This document shows positions 21,502 through 30,523 of a stretch of DNA of 64,000 nt, one piece after another (position 1 is the stretch's first letter; each line of letters opens with the position of its first letter). The stretch is from NCBI GenBank assembly GCA_964571855.1, contig CAZNDO010000007.1, positions 62,001 through 126,000 of the forward strand. Direction: 5' to 3'. Origin of the DNA: CAYYFX01 sp964571855. Lineage in GTDB: Bacteria; ARS69. The translations under genes were made by a program, and so were the position numbers. The notes under the pieces are model-generated. The model was given only the letters and a program-made list of their open reading frames with translations. It searched no databases and had not been told where the DNA came from.

Positions 21502-21848
21502 CCGAACCGGCCGTGAGCATGCCGATGGTGGACGTGACCGAGATCGCGTCGACGAAGATGTTCGAGATCCTGCAACAGGAGAAGATGGAAGGGAAGGGCG
21601 TGCGGATCTACGTGGAGGGCGGCGGCTGCTCCGGCTTCCAGTACGGCTTCGCGTTCGACGACGCGCGCGACACGGACTTCCGCCTCCCCATGCGCGAGGG
21701 ATTCGACGTCCTCGTGGACACGTTCAGCATGAACTACCTCCGGGGCGCCACGGTGGACTTCGTGGACACGATCGAGGGCTCGGGCTTCAAGATCTCGAAC
21801 CCGAACGCCACCGGGACGTGCGGCTGCGGGAGCTCGTTCTCGGCGTAA
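21498..21848 (+). CDS. erpA: A-type iron-sulfur cluster carrier (ErpA/HesB family)
   Basis: 116 residues. The three invariant cysteines are present: Cys44 in EGGGCSGFQYGF, and Cys108 and Cys110 in GTCGCGSSF at the C terminus. These proteins hold and pass 2Fe-2S or 4Fe-4S clusters to targets. Many targets lie in this window: radical-SAM MqnE and MqnC, the XdhD hydroxylase and benzoyl-CoA reductase. ATG 21498 has gggagg upstream and overlaps the MerR-like stop. Confidence 0.9.
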   Translation: MTEPAVSMPMVDVTEIASTKMFEILQQEKMEGKGVRIYVEGGGCSGFQYGFAFDDARDTDFRLPMREGFDVLVDTFSMNYLRGATVDFVDTIEGSGFKISNPNATGTCGCGSSFSA

Positions 21849-21864
21849 CCGGGAGGCCGCCGCG

Positions 21865-23010
21865 ATGGCGCTGTCGCACGAGGAGATCCTCCGCTACTCG
21901 CGCCATCTGCTGTTGCCGGAGGTGGGAACGGCGGGGCAGGAGCGGCTGAAGGCCGCCCGCGTGCTGTGCGTGGGCACGGGCGGCCTCGGGTCGCCGCTGG
22001 CGCTGTACCTGGCGGCCGCGGGCGTGGGCACGCTGGGGCTCGTGGACTTCGACGTCGTGGACGCGTCGAACCTGCAGCGCCAGATCCTGCACGGCACGTC
22101 GGACGTGGGCCGGCCGAAGGTGCACTCGGCGCGGGACGCCATCCGGGACGTGAACCCGAACGTGCGCGTGGTCCTGCACGAGACGCGCCTGGACGCGTCC
22201 AACGCGCTGGGCATCCTCGCCGGCTACGACGTGATCGCGGACGGCACGGACAACTTCCCCACGCGCTACCTCGTCAACGACGCGTGCGTGCTGCTGGGCA
22301 AGCCGAACGCGTATGGCTCCATCTTCCGCTTCGAGGGGCAGGCGTCCGTGTTCGCCGCGCCCGGCGGCCCGTGCTACCGCTGCCTGTACCCGGAGCCGCC
22401 GCCGCCCGGGCTCGTGCCGAGCTGCGCCGAGGGCGGCGTGCTCGGCGTGCTGCCCGGGCTCGTGGGGACCATCCAGGCCACCGAGGCGCTGAAGCTCTTG
22501 CTCGGCGCGGGGGAGACGCTGGCCGGCCGCCTCCTGCTCGTGGACGCGCTCTCCATGCGATTCCGCGAGATGCGCGTGCGCCGCGATCCGGACTGCCCGG
22601 TGTGCGGGGACCACCCGGTCATCACAGAGCTGGCGGACTACGACGCCCTGTGCGGCGCGGACGCGCCCGGGGCGGCGGAGGGGGACGACGGCGCGTTCGA
22701 CGTCTCGCCGCGCGGGCTGAAGCGGATGCTGGACGCGCGGGAGGATGTCCTCGTCCTGGACGTGCGCAACCCCGACGAGTTCGAGCTGGCGCGCATCGAG
22801 GGGTCGCGGCTCCTGCCGCTGCCGACGCTGCCCGACCGGCTGCCGGAGCTGGACCCGGCGAAGCGCACGGTCGTCCTCTGCCACACGGGGATCCGCTCCG
22901 CGCACGCGGTGCACTTCCTGAAGCGCCAGGGGTTCGCGCACGTGCGCAACCTGTCCGGCGGGATCGACGCGTGGTCCGCCGAGGTGGATCCCTCCGTGCC
23001 GCGCTACTGA
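21865..23010 (+). CDS. moeB: MoeB/ThiF-like adenylyltransferase with rhodanese domain
   Basis: 381 residues. Residues 1-260 are an E1-like domain, with the nucleotide loop VGTGGLGSPLALYLAAAG and zinc cysteine pairs CYRC and CPVC. Residues 285-381 are a rhodanese with the active-site loop LCHTGIRSA (Cys339). It should adenylate the C terminus of MoaD/ThiS-type carriers and supply sulfur for molybdopterin or thiamine synthesis. It lies 16 bases after the Fe-S carrier gene and its 3' end overlaps the convergent kinase gene by 7 bases. The XdhD enzyme in this window would need its product. Confidence 0.88.
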   Translation: MALSHEEILRYSRHLLLPEVGTAGQERLKAARVLCVGTGGLGSPLALYLAAAGVGTLGLVDFDVVDASNLQRQILHGTSDVGRPKVHSARDAIRDVNPNVRVVLHETRLDASNALGILAGYDVIADGTDNFPTRYLVNDACVLLGKPNAYGSIFRFEGQASVFAAPGGPCYRCLYPEPPPPGLVPSCAEGGVLGVLPGLVGTIQATEALKLLLGAGETLAGRLLLVDALSMRFREMRVRRDPDCPVCGDHPVITELADYDALCGADAPGAAEGDDGAFDVSPRGLKRMLDAREDVLVLDVRNPDEFELARIEGSRLLPLPTLPDRLPELDPAKRTVVLCHTGIRSAHAVHFLKRQGFAHVRNLSGGIDAWSAEVDPSVPRY

Positions 23011-25403
23011 TCCACGGCCTCCGGCGCGCGGCCCTGCGCGGCCAGGCTGGCCGCGAGATCGGCCCGGAAGGTCGCGAGGGAGGGGTCGTCCGGGATGCCC
23101 TGCGCGGCCTGGATGGCGATGGCGCGGCGGAGGTGGCGCTCCGCCGCGACGGGATCACCGGCGCCGTTCACGGCGCGGCCGAGGTTGCCGAGGAACTTCG
23201 CGACCGACGGGCTGTCCGGTCCCATCGTCGCCTCGCCGATCGCCACGGCCTTCGCCAGCACCTCCGCCGCCTCCGCCGGCCGGCCCTGCCCGCGCAGGAA
23301 GACCCCGTAGTTGTTGTAGGCCACGGCGGTCCGTGCGCTCCGGTCCCCGTACAGCTCCTCGAACAGCACGATGGACTCCCGGTACAGCGGCTCCGCCTCG
23401 TCCGGCCGGCCGAGTTCGCGCAGCAGGCCGGCCAGGTTCGTCAGGCTCGTCGCGATCTCGCTGTGCCGCTCGCCGAGCACGCGCTTCTGGATCTCGTGCG
23501 CCTCGCGCACGAGGGCGAGGCTCTCGTCGAGCCGTCCCTGCGTGCGGAGCACGTGCCCGAGCGAGCTGATCGTGGACGCGTAGTCCACGTGGTCGGCGCC
23601 GTGCGTGGCCCGCTGCACGTCCGCGGCCTCGCGGAGCAGGATCTCGGCCTCGTCGAGCCTCCGCCGTGTGCGCAGCAGCTCCGCGAGCCAGCGCTTGGCC
23701 GTGGCCACGTCGGAGTGGGGTTCGGCGTGCGCCCGCACCGCCAGGTCGACGGCGCGTCGCAGGTGCGCCTCCGCGTCCTCGTACCGGCCGAGCTCCGTCT
23801 CCGCGCGCCCGAGGTTCACGAGGTTGCCCTGCGCGATGTGGTCGACCGCGTCCGGCCGGGCCTCGACCGCGCGTCGCAGCACGTCGTACGCGTCGTCCGG
23901 CAGCCCGCGGTTCAACAGCACGAGGCCGATCCCGCCGAGCAGCTGCGCCTGCGCCTCGGGTTGTCCCGCCAGGGCGTCCGCGCGTTCCAGGCCGCGCAAC
24001 AGCATCCGGCGCGCCACCTCGGCCTCCTCCTCGTCGTAGTCCTCCGCCGTGGGGTCCGAAGCCTCGAACAGCTCCAGGACGTAGCCCGACACGGCTTCCG
24101 CGCGCTCCGCCTCCGCCCGGGCGCGATCGCGCTCGCGGGCCACGCGCGCGGCCTGCACCGCCATCGCCACGCCGAACGCGAGCAGGAACGACGCCACCAG
24201 CCCGGTGGCGCCCGCGGCCGCGCGGTGCCGGCGGAGGAACTTCGACAGGCGGTACGCCGTGCTCGGCGGCCGCGCGAGGACCGGCTCGTGCGCGAGGTGC
24301 CGCCGCAGATCGTCCGCGAGCTGCGATGCGGACTCGTACCGCCGTCCGGGCTCCTTCTCCATGGCCTTCATCACGATCCAGTCGAGATCGACCCGCACGT
24401 CCGCCACGAGGCCCGCGGGCTCCGCGTGCCGGCGCGCCGCGATGATCGCCGCATCGGACGCGTCCAGGGACTCGAGGCGCGCGCTCGGCGGCGGCGGCTC
24501 CTCGTCCCGCAGGATCCGGCGCACGCCGTCGTAGCCGGCCGCCCGCAGGCGCGCGGGGTCGTGCGGCAGCGTCCCCGTGAGGAGCTCGTACAGCAGCACG
24601 CCGAGCGCGTAGACGTCCGTGCGCGTGTCCACCTCGACCGCGGACAGGTCCGCCTGCTCGGGGCTCATGTACTCGGGCGTGCCGAGCAGCGCGCCGCGGT
24701 GCGTGACCATGGTGCGGTCGGTCAGCCGCGCGCCCACCGCCTTCGCCACGCCGAAGTCGATGATCTTCGGCACGGCGTCCACGCCCTCGCCCGTCACGAG
24801 GATGTTGGACGGCTTGAGGTCGCGATGGATCACGGCCTTCTGGTGCGCGTGCTGCACGCCCGCGCAGACGCGGAGGAGGAGTTCCAGGCGCCGCGCCACG
24901 GTGAGGCGGTGGCGGTCGCAGTACGCGGTGAGCGGACTCCCGTGGACGTACTCCATCGCGAAGTAGGGGTGCCCGTCCGGCGTCGCCCCGGCGTCGTAGA
25001 CCTTCGCGATGCAGTGGTGGTCCATCAGCGCCAGGGCCTGCCGCTCCGCCTCGAACCGGGCCAACGCCTCCGGAGAGTCCAGGCCCGCCCGGAGCAGCTT
25101 GAGGGCCACCTCGCGGCGCACGGGCCGGGACTGGCGGGCGCGCCAGACCGACCCCATGCCGCCCTCGCCGATCCGCTCCACGAGCTCGTAGGGGCCGATG
25201 ACCCGGCCCGGGGCGGCCGGCCCCGGCACGGCGGCGGCCACCCGAGGGGACGCCCCGGCCGTGTGCAGCAGGTCCTCCACCTCCGTCCGCAGGGCGTCGT
25301 CCCCGGCGCACTCCGCGTCCAGGAACGCCTCCCGTTCGGCCCCGGCGAGGGCCCCGGCCTCGGTAAAGAGCCGTTTCAGGCGGCGGTAGCGGTCCTGGTC
25401 CAC
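23004..25403 (-). CDS. membrane Ser/Thr protein kinase with C-terminal TPR array
   Basis: 799 residues. The Hanks-type kinase domain spans about 70-375: glycine loop RIGEGGMGSVWRA, Lys102 in VALKLL, catalytic VIHRDLKPSN (Asp195), IIDFG (Asp217) and GTPEYMSPEQA. One membrane helix lies at about 396-419. The rest is a run of tetratricopeptide repeats of the kinesin-light-chain type (ATSLTNLAGLLRELGRPDEA and several others) that would bind partner proteins outside the cytoplasmic membrane. Its targets are unknown. It overlaps the convergent moeB end by 7 bases. Confidence 0.9.
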   Translation of the reverse strand: MDQDRYRRLKRLFTEAGALAGAEREAFLDAECAGDDALRTEVEDLLHTAGASPRVAAAVPGPAAPGRVIGPYELVERIGEGGMGSVWRARQSRPVRREVALKLLRAGLDSPEALARFEAERQALALMDHHCIAKVYDAGATPDGHPYFAMEYVHGSPLTAYCDRHRLTVARRLELLLRVCAGVQHAHQKAVIHRDLKPSNILVTGEGVDAVPKIIDFGVAKAVGARLTDRTMVTHRGALLGTPEYMSPEQADLSAVEVDTRTDVYALGVLLYELLTGTLPHDPARLRAAGYDGVRRILRDEEPPPPSARLESLDASDAAIIAARRHAEPAGLVADVRVDLDWIVMKAMEKEPGRRYESASQLADDLRRHLAHEPVLARPPSTAYRLSKFLRRHRAAAGATGLVASFLLAFGVAMAVQAARVARERDRARAEAERAEAVSGYVLELFEASDPTAEDYDEEEAEVARRMLLRGLERADALAGQPEAQAQLLGGIGLVLLNRGLPDDAYDVLRRAVEARPDAVDHIAQGNLVNLGRAETELGRYEDAEAHLRRAVDLAVRAHAEPHSDVATAKRWLAELLRTRRRLDEAEILLREAADVQRATHGADHVDYASTISSLGHVLRTQGRLDESLALVREAHEIQKRVLGERHSEIATSLTNLAGLLRELGRPDEAEPLYRESIVLFEELYGDRSARTAVAYNNYGVFLRGQGRPAEAAEVLAKAVAIGEATMGPDSPSVAKFLGNLGRAVNGAGDPVAAERHLRRAIAIQAAQGIPDDPSLATFRADLAASLAAQGRAPEAVDQ

Positions 25404-25469
25404 GGGGCCTCCGGCGGCGGGAACGGGGGCGAATCCTACCGTCTGGGCGGGCCGGGCGTCCTCACCCCC

Positions 25470-25497
25470 TTGACGGGAGCTTTCAAAGTGATATCAT
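25470..25497 (+). promoter_or_regulatory. candidate promoter with palindrome upstream of the SPFH gene
   Basis: TTGACG at 25470-25475, a 16-base spacer, then TATCAT at 25492-25497, 30 bases before the GTG start. The -10 region is embedded in an unusually AT-rich stretch (gatatcatatc) that contains the 8-base palindrome tgatatca. A ribbon-helix-helix protein is encoded downstream, so this palindrome is a candidate operator. Confidence 0.4.
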
Positions 25498-25527
25498 ATC
25501 GATGCCACCCTGGACCGGAGGAGTCCC

Positions 25528-26397
25528 GTGACCCGCGAGACCGTGAGCAAGCCCGCATCGGGCGGCGTGATGCTGCTTCTCGTGATCGTTCTGTTCTTCT
25601 TCTCGTTGTTCGTGCTGATCAGCGGGGCGCGGCAGGACGCGGCGGCGACCGCGATCGCGGGGGCGGTGGGGATGCTGGTCGCGCTTTTCCTGTCGGCCGG
25701 CCTGTTCATCGTGCAGCCGAACCAGGCGGCGGTGCTCGTCTTCTTCGGCAGGTACGTGGGGTCGGCGAAGACGAACGGGTTCTTCTGGGTGAATCCGTTC
25801 ACCGTCCGCAAGCCCATCTCGCTGCGCGCGCGCAACCTGAACGGCCAGAAACTCAAGGTGAACGACCGCGCGGGCAACCCCATCGAGATCGCCGCGGTGG
25901 TGGTGTGGCAGGTGGAGAACACGGCGCAGGCGCAGTTCGACGTGGACGACTACGAGGGCTACGTCACCACGCAGAGCGAGTCCGCGGTGCGCCACCTCGC
26001 CACGTCCTACCGCTACGACGTGCCGGACGACTCGAACGAGCCGTCCCTGCGCGGCGCGATCGACGTCGTGTCGGCCCAGCTCGAGCGCGAGCTCGGCGAG
26101 CGGCTCTCCAGGGCCGGTGTCAAGGTGGTCGAGGCGCGCCTGTCGCACCTGGCCTACGCGCCGGAGATCGCGGGCGCCATGCTGCAGCGCCAGCAGGCGG
26201 ACGCCATCATCGCGGCCCGCGCGAAGATCGTGGAAGGCGCCGTCTCCATGGTGGACGACGCGCTGAAGCGCCTGTCGGACGCGAAGGTCGTGGAGCTGGA
26301 CGACGAGCGGAAGGCGCACATGGTATCGAACCTGCTCGTGGTGCTCTGCGGACACGCGGACGCGCAGCCCGTGGTCAACGCCGGAACGCTCTACTAG
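25528..26397 (+). CDS. SPFH/band-7 membrane protein
   Basis: 289 residues. Two hydrophobic segments at about 13-33 and 37-61 are followed by an SPFH domain: QPNQAAVLVFFGRYVGS, RNLNGQKLKVNDRAGNPI, and EIAAVVVWQVENTAQAQFDV. The C-terminal helix carries RQQADAIIAARAKIVEGAV, typical of stomatin/flotillin-like oligomers. These proteins scaffold membrane microdomains or protease complexes. GTG 25528 has ggaggag upstream. The next gene, 66 bases on, encodes a small Arc-like protein. Confidence 0.85.
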   Translation: MTRETVSKPASGGVMLLLVIVLFFFSLFVLISGARQDAAATAIAGAVGMLVALFLSAGLFIVQPNQAAVLVFFGRYVGSAKTNGFFWVNPFTVRKPISLRARNLNGQKLKVNDRAGNPIEIAAVVVWQVENTAQAQFDVDDYEGYVTTQSESAVRHLATSYRYDVPDDSNEPSLRGAIDVVSAQLERELGERLSRAGVKVVEARLSHLAYAPEIAGAMLQRQQADAIIAARAKIVEGAVSMVDDALKRLSDAKVVELDDERKAHMVSNLLVVLCGHADAQPVVNAGTLY

Positions 26398-26404
26398 CTG
26401 GCCG

Positions 26405-26431
26405 GCGGGGCGGGGCGCCATCCCGCCCCGC
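26405..26431. terminator. GC-rich hairpin after the SPFH gene
   Basis: gcggggcggg (26405-26414) pairs perfectly with cccgccccgc (26422-26431) around a 7-base loop. There is only a weak T-rich tail. It may attenuate rather than end transcription, because the next small gene starts 33 bases later with no clear promoter of its own. Confidence 0.4.
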
Positions 26432-26463
26432 TGTTCCCTTCAGGATCCCCGGGAGGCGGCGCC

Positions 26464-26667
26464 GTGGCCGCGCGCAAGTCGTTCCTGCTCCGCATCCGTC
26501 CCGAGCTGTGGGAGGACCTCAGCCGCTGGGCGGCCGACGACCTGCGGAGCGTGAACGCGCACATCGAGTACCTGCTCCGCGACGCGGTGCGGCGCCGCCG
26601 CGGGAAGCTGCCCGCGGAGGAGCGGCGCGACATCGACCGGGGCGCGGACGGGGAGGACGGCGACTGA
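26464..26667 (+). CDS. Arc-like ribbon-helix-helix DNA-binding protein
   Basis: 67 residues. The start KSFLLRIRPELWEDLSRWAA, then SVNAHIEYLLRDAV, matches the strand-helix-helix fold of Arc/MetJ-type repressors. GTG 26464 has gggaggc upstream. It lies just downstream of the SPFH gene, a pairing I recall from other genomes. It may bind the palindrome in the SPFH promoter, which is inference. The tail is acidic and probably disordered. Confidence 0.65.
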   Translation: MAARKSFLLRIRPELWEDLSRWAADDLRSVNAHIEYLLRDAVRRRRGKLPAEERRDIDRGADGEDGD

Positions 26668-26722
26668 GAGCCCGGACGGGACCGTCGCCTCGCCCCGCCG
26701 GCCCGGCCTTGCGGCGGAGAGG

Positions 26723-27619
26723 CTAGAGGTCCTCACAGGGATTCTCGCCGGTGGCGAGGTTTCCGACGCACGTCCGCTCCCCGACCGGGAACGCCACGCC
26801 GCCGCTGCCATCGAAGAACACGTCCACCGGGAAGCTCGGCGACGAGCCGCCGAACCCGAACCCGCCGGCGCCGCCCAGGAACGCCCCGATCTCGTACGAG
26901 CCCGACGGCCAGTCCGCGAACTTGGGAATCACGTCGTCGTCGAACGCGTAGCGCAGCTGGATGTCCTCGATGAGCACGAGGGGCTGCGCGCGATCCTCGA
27001 TGCGCAGCGTGCCATCCACGTGCACCTGGCCACCGGCGGCGCGCGTGCCGTCGAGCTGGTAGAGCAACGGGCCCACCGGCGTGGTCGTGGCGAGGATGAA
27101 CCCGCCCTCGTCCGAGGGGAGCTGGACCGAAACGCCGCGCGGCGAATTTCCCACCATCGGCAGCAGCACTTCGAACACGAGGCCCGGCGAGGTCTCCAGG
27201 AACGTGATCACGATGCGGCCGTCCACGGTGGGATCCGTGTTCCAAGTGAGCGGGAACGCCGAGCAGTCCGAGACGTAGTTGTCGAAGGTGATGCCGAAGG
27301 TGGCCGGATCCCCGTCGTTCATGTTGTCGTTGATGGCCGCCCGGCCGCTTCCCAGGCATCCCGGCACCAGCACCGGGAGGTTCGCCCCGCTCTCGTACAG
27401 GTCCAGCGCCTGCTCCGCGAACGTGTTGAGGACCCGGTACATCTCGGCGGACACGACGGCCGAGTTGAACAGCAAGCCGCCATCCAGCACGCCCGTGTCC
27501 GGGCCCAGGGGGTCGCCGCGCTGGTCCTCGCAGCCGGCGGTAGCGAGCGCCAAGGCCGGGGCGAGGAAGGCGGCGAGGCGGAAGACGCGACGGCGGGGCG
27601 GGCGGTTTCGGGGCGGCAC
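26723..27619 (-). CDS. secreted lipoprotein of unknown function
   Basis: 298 residues. The N terminus is basic, then hydrophobic and ends in the lipobox LALATAGCEDQ, so it is probably lipid-anchored. The rest is predicted beta-rich, with no domain I recognise and cysteines spread singly (VPGCLG, SDCSAF, RTCVG, ENPCEDL) that could form disulfides. A repeated glycine-rich stretch near GGAGGFGFGG lies late in the protein. GTG 27619 has gaggt upstream. The neighbours (peptide deformylase, Arc-like gene) do not suggest a function. Confidence 0.6.
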   Translation of the reverse strand: MPPRNRPPRRRVFRLAAFLAPALALATAGCEDQRGDPLGPDTGVLDGGLLFNSAVVSAEMYRVLNTFAEQALDLYESGANLPVLVPGCLGSGRAAINDNMNDGDPATFGITFDNYVSDCSAFPLTWNTDPTVDGRIVITFLETSPGLVFEVLLPMVGNSPRGVSVQLPSDEGGFILATTTPVGPLLYQLDGTRAAGGQVHVDGTLRIEDRAQPLVLIEDIQLRYAFDDDVIPKFADWPSGSYEIGAFLGGAGGFGFGGSSPSFPVDVFFDGSGGVAFPVGERTCVGNLATGENPCEDL

Positions 27620-27669
27620 GGGCGGTACCTCGGGGGTCGCGGGATCTCCGGGAGGATCGAAGCCCCACA

Positions 27670-27698
27670 CACTTAGCAAAAGTGCCCCGGTGTGTCCA
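27670..27698 (-). promoter_or_regulatory. candidate promoter of the unknown lipoprotein gene
   Basis: Read on the minus strand, TGGACA (27698-27693) is followed after 17 bases by TAAGTG (27675-27670), about 50 bases upstream of the GTG start. The region is locally AT-rich (cttttgctaag), unlike its surroundings. Both boxes differ from consensus, so this is tentative. Confidence 0.3.
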
Positions 27699-27766
27699 GG
27701 GGTGCCGGGCCCGGCCGGGGGGGGGTAGACTGCGGGGCGGACCATCTCGGGAAGGGAGGCGGCGCC

Positions 27767-28336
27767 ATGGCGATCCTCAAGGTGGCGCGAATGGGCCATC
27801 CGGTCCTCCTGCGCAGGGCCGACCCGGTGCATCCCGAGGCCCTCGGGCACCCGGGACTGCAGCAGCTCATCGAGGACATGCTCGAGACGATGCGCGACGA
27901 GCGGGGCGTCGGTCTCGCCGCGCCGCAGATCCACCGCTCGCTGCGCCTGTTCGTGATGGACCCCGGGGACGATCCGGGACCGGACGACGAGGGGGCGGGG
28001 CCCCGCGTGCTCGTGAACCCCGAGCTGTCGTTCCCGGAGGACGACCGCATCGCGTTGTGGGAAGGATGCCTCTCCATTCCGGGGATCCGTGGCGAGACCG
28101 AGCGCTACGCGCGGGTGGACGCCCGGTACCTGGACCGGGACGGGCGCCGGGTGGAGGCCACGTTCCGCGGACTCCCGGCCGCGATCGTGCAGCACGAGAA
28201 TGACCATCTGGACGGGATCCTCTTCCTGCGGCGGATGCCGGATCTGGGACGGCTGGCGTTCGAGGATCAGCTGTCGCGGCTGCGGGCCGCTGTCGACCGG
28301 GACGACGAGGACGTCGCGGGCGCGCCGCTCACCTGA
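27767..28336 (+). CDS. def: peptide deformylase
   Basis: 189 residues. It removes the formyl group from the N-terminal methionine of new proteins. All three family motifs are present: GVGLAAPQI (residues 47-55), EGCLSIPG with metal ligand Cys101, and QHENDHLDG with His143, Glu144 and His147. ATG 27767 has aaggagg upstream. A run of nine G about 40 bases upstream is notable but untranslated. The 3' end overlaps the convergent phosphodiesterase gene by 8 bases. Confidence 0.95.
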   Translation: MAILKVARMGHPVLLRRADPVHPEALGHPGLQQLIEDMLETMRDERGVGLAAPQIHRSLRLFVMDPGDDPGPDDEGAGPRVLVNPELSFPEDDRIALWEGCLSIPGIRGETERYARVDARYLDRDGRRVEATFRGLPAAIVQHENDHLDGILFLRRMPDLGRLAFEDQLSRLRAAVDRDDEDVAGAPLT

Positions 28337-30488
28337 TGTAGCCGAGCGCGCGCAACTCCTCGCGGATCCGCTCGTCCGCGTCGGTCGCGATGGCGGCGCC
28401 CGCGGACTCCTCGCGCGTCCCCCACGTGTCCACGTAGCGGATCGGGTGCGCCTCGCGCCACGCCGCGTCCAGCAGGTCGACCAGCACCACGCCCTCCTGG
28501 TCCCGCGCCGCCGGCACGCCGAGCAGGTGGGCGATCGTGGGCGCGAGGTCCACGGCGCGCGCCCCGTCGACCCGTCCCCGCGCGAACGGCGGCCCCGCCG
28601 CGAGCAGGAACCCGTCCATCCGGTGGTCGCCGGAGTGCCCCTCCGGCTCCACGAACTCGGAGACGGGGAGGTCGCCGCGCGGCACGGGCACCCGGGCGCC
28701 GTCGAGCCCCGCCGCGAACACGACCGCCAGCCAGGGCCCCTCGTCGTCCGCGCCGAGGGCCGTGCTCCGGAACACGGGATCGCCGGCGTCCGTGCGCAGC
28801 GCATCCAGCCGCGCGCGCGCCTCGGCGAGCGCGGCGACGGGATCCGCCGCGGCGCCGCCGGCGCGCAGCACGCGCCGCGGGTCCACCGTCGGCGGCGCGG
28901 GATCGTGGACCAGGCTCGCCGCGGAATCCGCGCGCCCCGCGCCGGATGCCGCCGGCACGGCGAGATCCAGCGCGGCGAGCAGCCGGTTCGCGCCGAACCA
29001 GCGCCCGCGCTCGTTGTTCGTGAGGAACCCGTGGTCGGAGACCACGAGCACCGCGGACTCCGGATCCACGCGTGCGAGGACGCGGCCGAGGAGTTCGTCG
29101 GCGAAGTCGTAGTAGCGGTCGATCACCGGGGCGAGCAGCGCGAGCTCCGTGGAGTCGATGCCCCCGTACAGCCACGCGGCGCGATCCGCGCCGAGACGCG
29201 CCGCCACCCGGTGCTTCCAGAACAGGTGCTGCGTGTTGTCCGTGCCGCGGAAGTACGCGGCGAGCAGGTCCGGCTGTCCGCGGGCCAGCACGACCTCGGC
29301 GCCCGCGAGCGTGACCAGGTCGTGGCGCACCACGTCGTCCAGGATGGCCAGCGAGCGGCGCGACTGTCCCCACTGCTCCGTGCGCCAGCCGGAGAGCGCC
29401 GCGGGATCGCCGGTCAGGCGCGCCGGATCGCGCAGGGAGTCGCCGGCCACCGCCGCGCGGGCCGAGTCGAACGCGGCGGTCAACTCCGGCGGCGAGACGC
29501 GGTCCGGAAGGCCGTCGAAGTCCGCGCGATCCGAGATGATCGCGCCGGCCACCGCCTCCGCGGGCCACGTGACGTACCAGTTCACGAACGCGGTCGTGAA
29601 GTCCAGGGAGGTGGTGAGGTTCCACAGCGCGGGAACGCGCCTCAGGTTCGACGTGACCGGGATCCGCTCGCCGTCCCGACGCACCACGAAGTCCCGGATC
29701 CCGTGGCGCTTCGGCAGCACGCCCGTGGCCACGGAGGTCCAGACGACGGGCGACTTCGGCGGCCGGATCGAGCGGAGATCACCGCGGATGCCGCGCTGCA
29801 GCAGCGACGCGACGTTCGGCAGGCGGCCGGCGGCGATCGCCTCGTCCACGAGGCGCCCATCGAGGCCGTCCAGGGCGACCACCACGACCTTCACGCCCGT
29901 GGGGACACGCCCCGCATCCTCGATCGACGGCCCCGCCGCCTCGCCGGGCGGTCTCGCCGGCGCCCGGGCCGCGGCGATCAGCATCGCCCCCGCCGCGAGC
30001 ACGACGACGCCGGGGAACGCGAGCGCGGCGACGGCCCGCGGACGCGCCGGCAGCCGCTCGGCGGCGCGGCCGGCGAGGGCGGCAACGATCGTGGCGATGG
30101 CCACGCCGGCGCCGAGGAGTCCCATGCCGACACCCACCGGGAGCATGCGATGGCGCCATACGGCGCCGAGGAGGGCCGCGTCGAAGGCCAGGAGAGCGGC
30201 GCCGAGCGCGAGGATGCGGAGGAGCGTGCGCCCGGGGGCGCCGAGCGGCGTGCGCCCGAGCACGCCGCCCGCGATCGCGCCGGCCGCGCCGTGCACGGCC
30301 ACGTAGATCGCCCAGCCGGTGGACGCCACATCGGCGCGCGCGAGCATGGCCTCGGGCAACCGGCTCCCCAGGATGCGCGCGATCGCCGAGAGCAGGTCGG
30401 CGAACACGTGGAACGTGGGCGACTGCTCCAGCACGGCGAGGTACGCCCCGAGCGCGACGCCGGCGGCCAGCCCCTCCAGCGAGGCCAC
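28329..30488 (-). CDS. membrane-anchored alkaline-phosphatase-superfamily phosphodiesterase
   Basis: 719 residues with about five membrane segments in residues 5-175, then a catalytic domain. It has VVVALDGLDGRLVDEA (metal Asp207), SPVVWTSVATG (nucleophile Thr251), FRGTDNTQHLFWKH and VLVVSDHGF for the metal site. The C terminus EELRALGYIR matches the protein at 15856-17718. The best start I can see is GTG 30488, which lacks a clear ribosome-binding site. A CTG at 30527 overlapping the upstream stop is an alternative. Likely periplasmic substrate; identity unknown. Confidence 0.7.
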   Translation of the reverse strand: MASLEGLAAGVALGAYLAVLEQSPTFHVFADLLSAIARILGSRLPEAMLARADVASTGWAIYVAVHGAAGAIAGGVLGRTPLGAPGRTLLRILALGAALLAFDAALLGAVWRHRMLPVGVGMGLLGAGVAIATIVAALAGRAAERLPARPRAVAALAFPGVVVLAAGAMLIAAARAPARPPGEAAGPSIEDAGRVPTGVKVVVVALDGLDGRLVDEAIAAGRLPNVASLLQRGIRGDLRSIRPPKSPVVWTSVATGVLPKRHGIRDFVVRRDGERIPVTSNLRRVPALWNLTTSLDFTTAFVNWYVTWPAEAVAGAIISDRADFDGLPDRVSPPELTAAFDSARAAVAGDSLRDPARLTGDPAALSGWRTEQWGQSRRSLAILDDVVRHDLVTLAGAEVVLARGQPDLLAAYFRGTDNTQHLFWKHRVAARLGADRAAWLYGGIDSTELALLAPVIDRYYDFADELLGRVLARVDPESAVLVVSDHGFLTNNERGRWFGANRLLAALDLAVPAASGAGRADSAASLVHDPAPPTVDPRRVLRAGGAAADPVAALAEARARLDALRTDAGDPVFRSTALGADDEGPWLAVVFAAGLDGARVPVPRGDLPVSEFVEPEGHSGDHRMDGFLLAAGPPFARGRVDGARAVDLAPTIAHLLGVPAARDQEGVVLVDLLDAAWREAHPIRYVDTWGTREESAGAAIATDADERIREELRALGYIR

Positions 30489-30523
30489 GGACGGACGGCG
30501 ATTGCGGGGTGGGGACGGCAGGA

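Noticed and set aside
21966..26726. 1,586-codon open frame on the plus strand
   Set aside because: It is antisense to the clear kinase-TPR gene and out of frame with moeB and the SPFH gene; GC-rich shadow.
27717..27725. Run of nine G before peptide deformylase
   Set aside because: Could be phase-variable, but it is outside the coding region and away from a promoter I can support; also error-prone to sequence.
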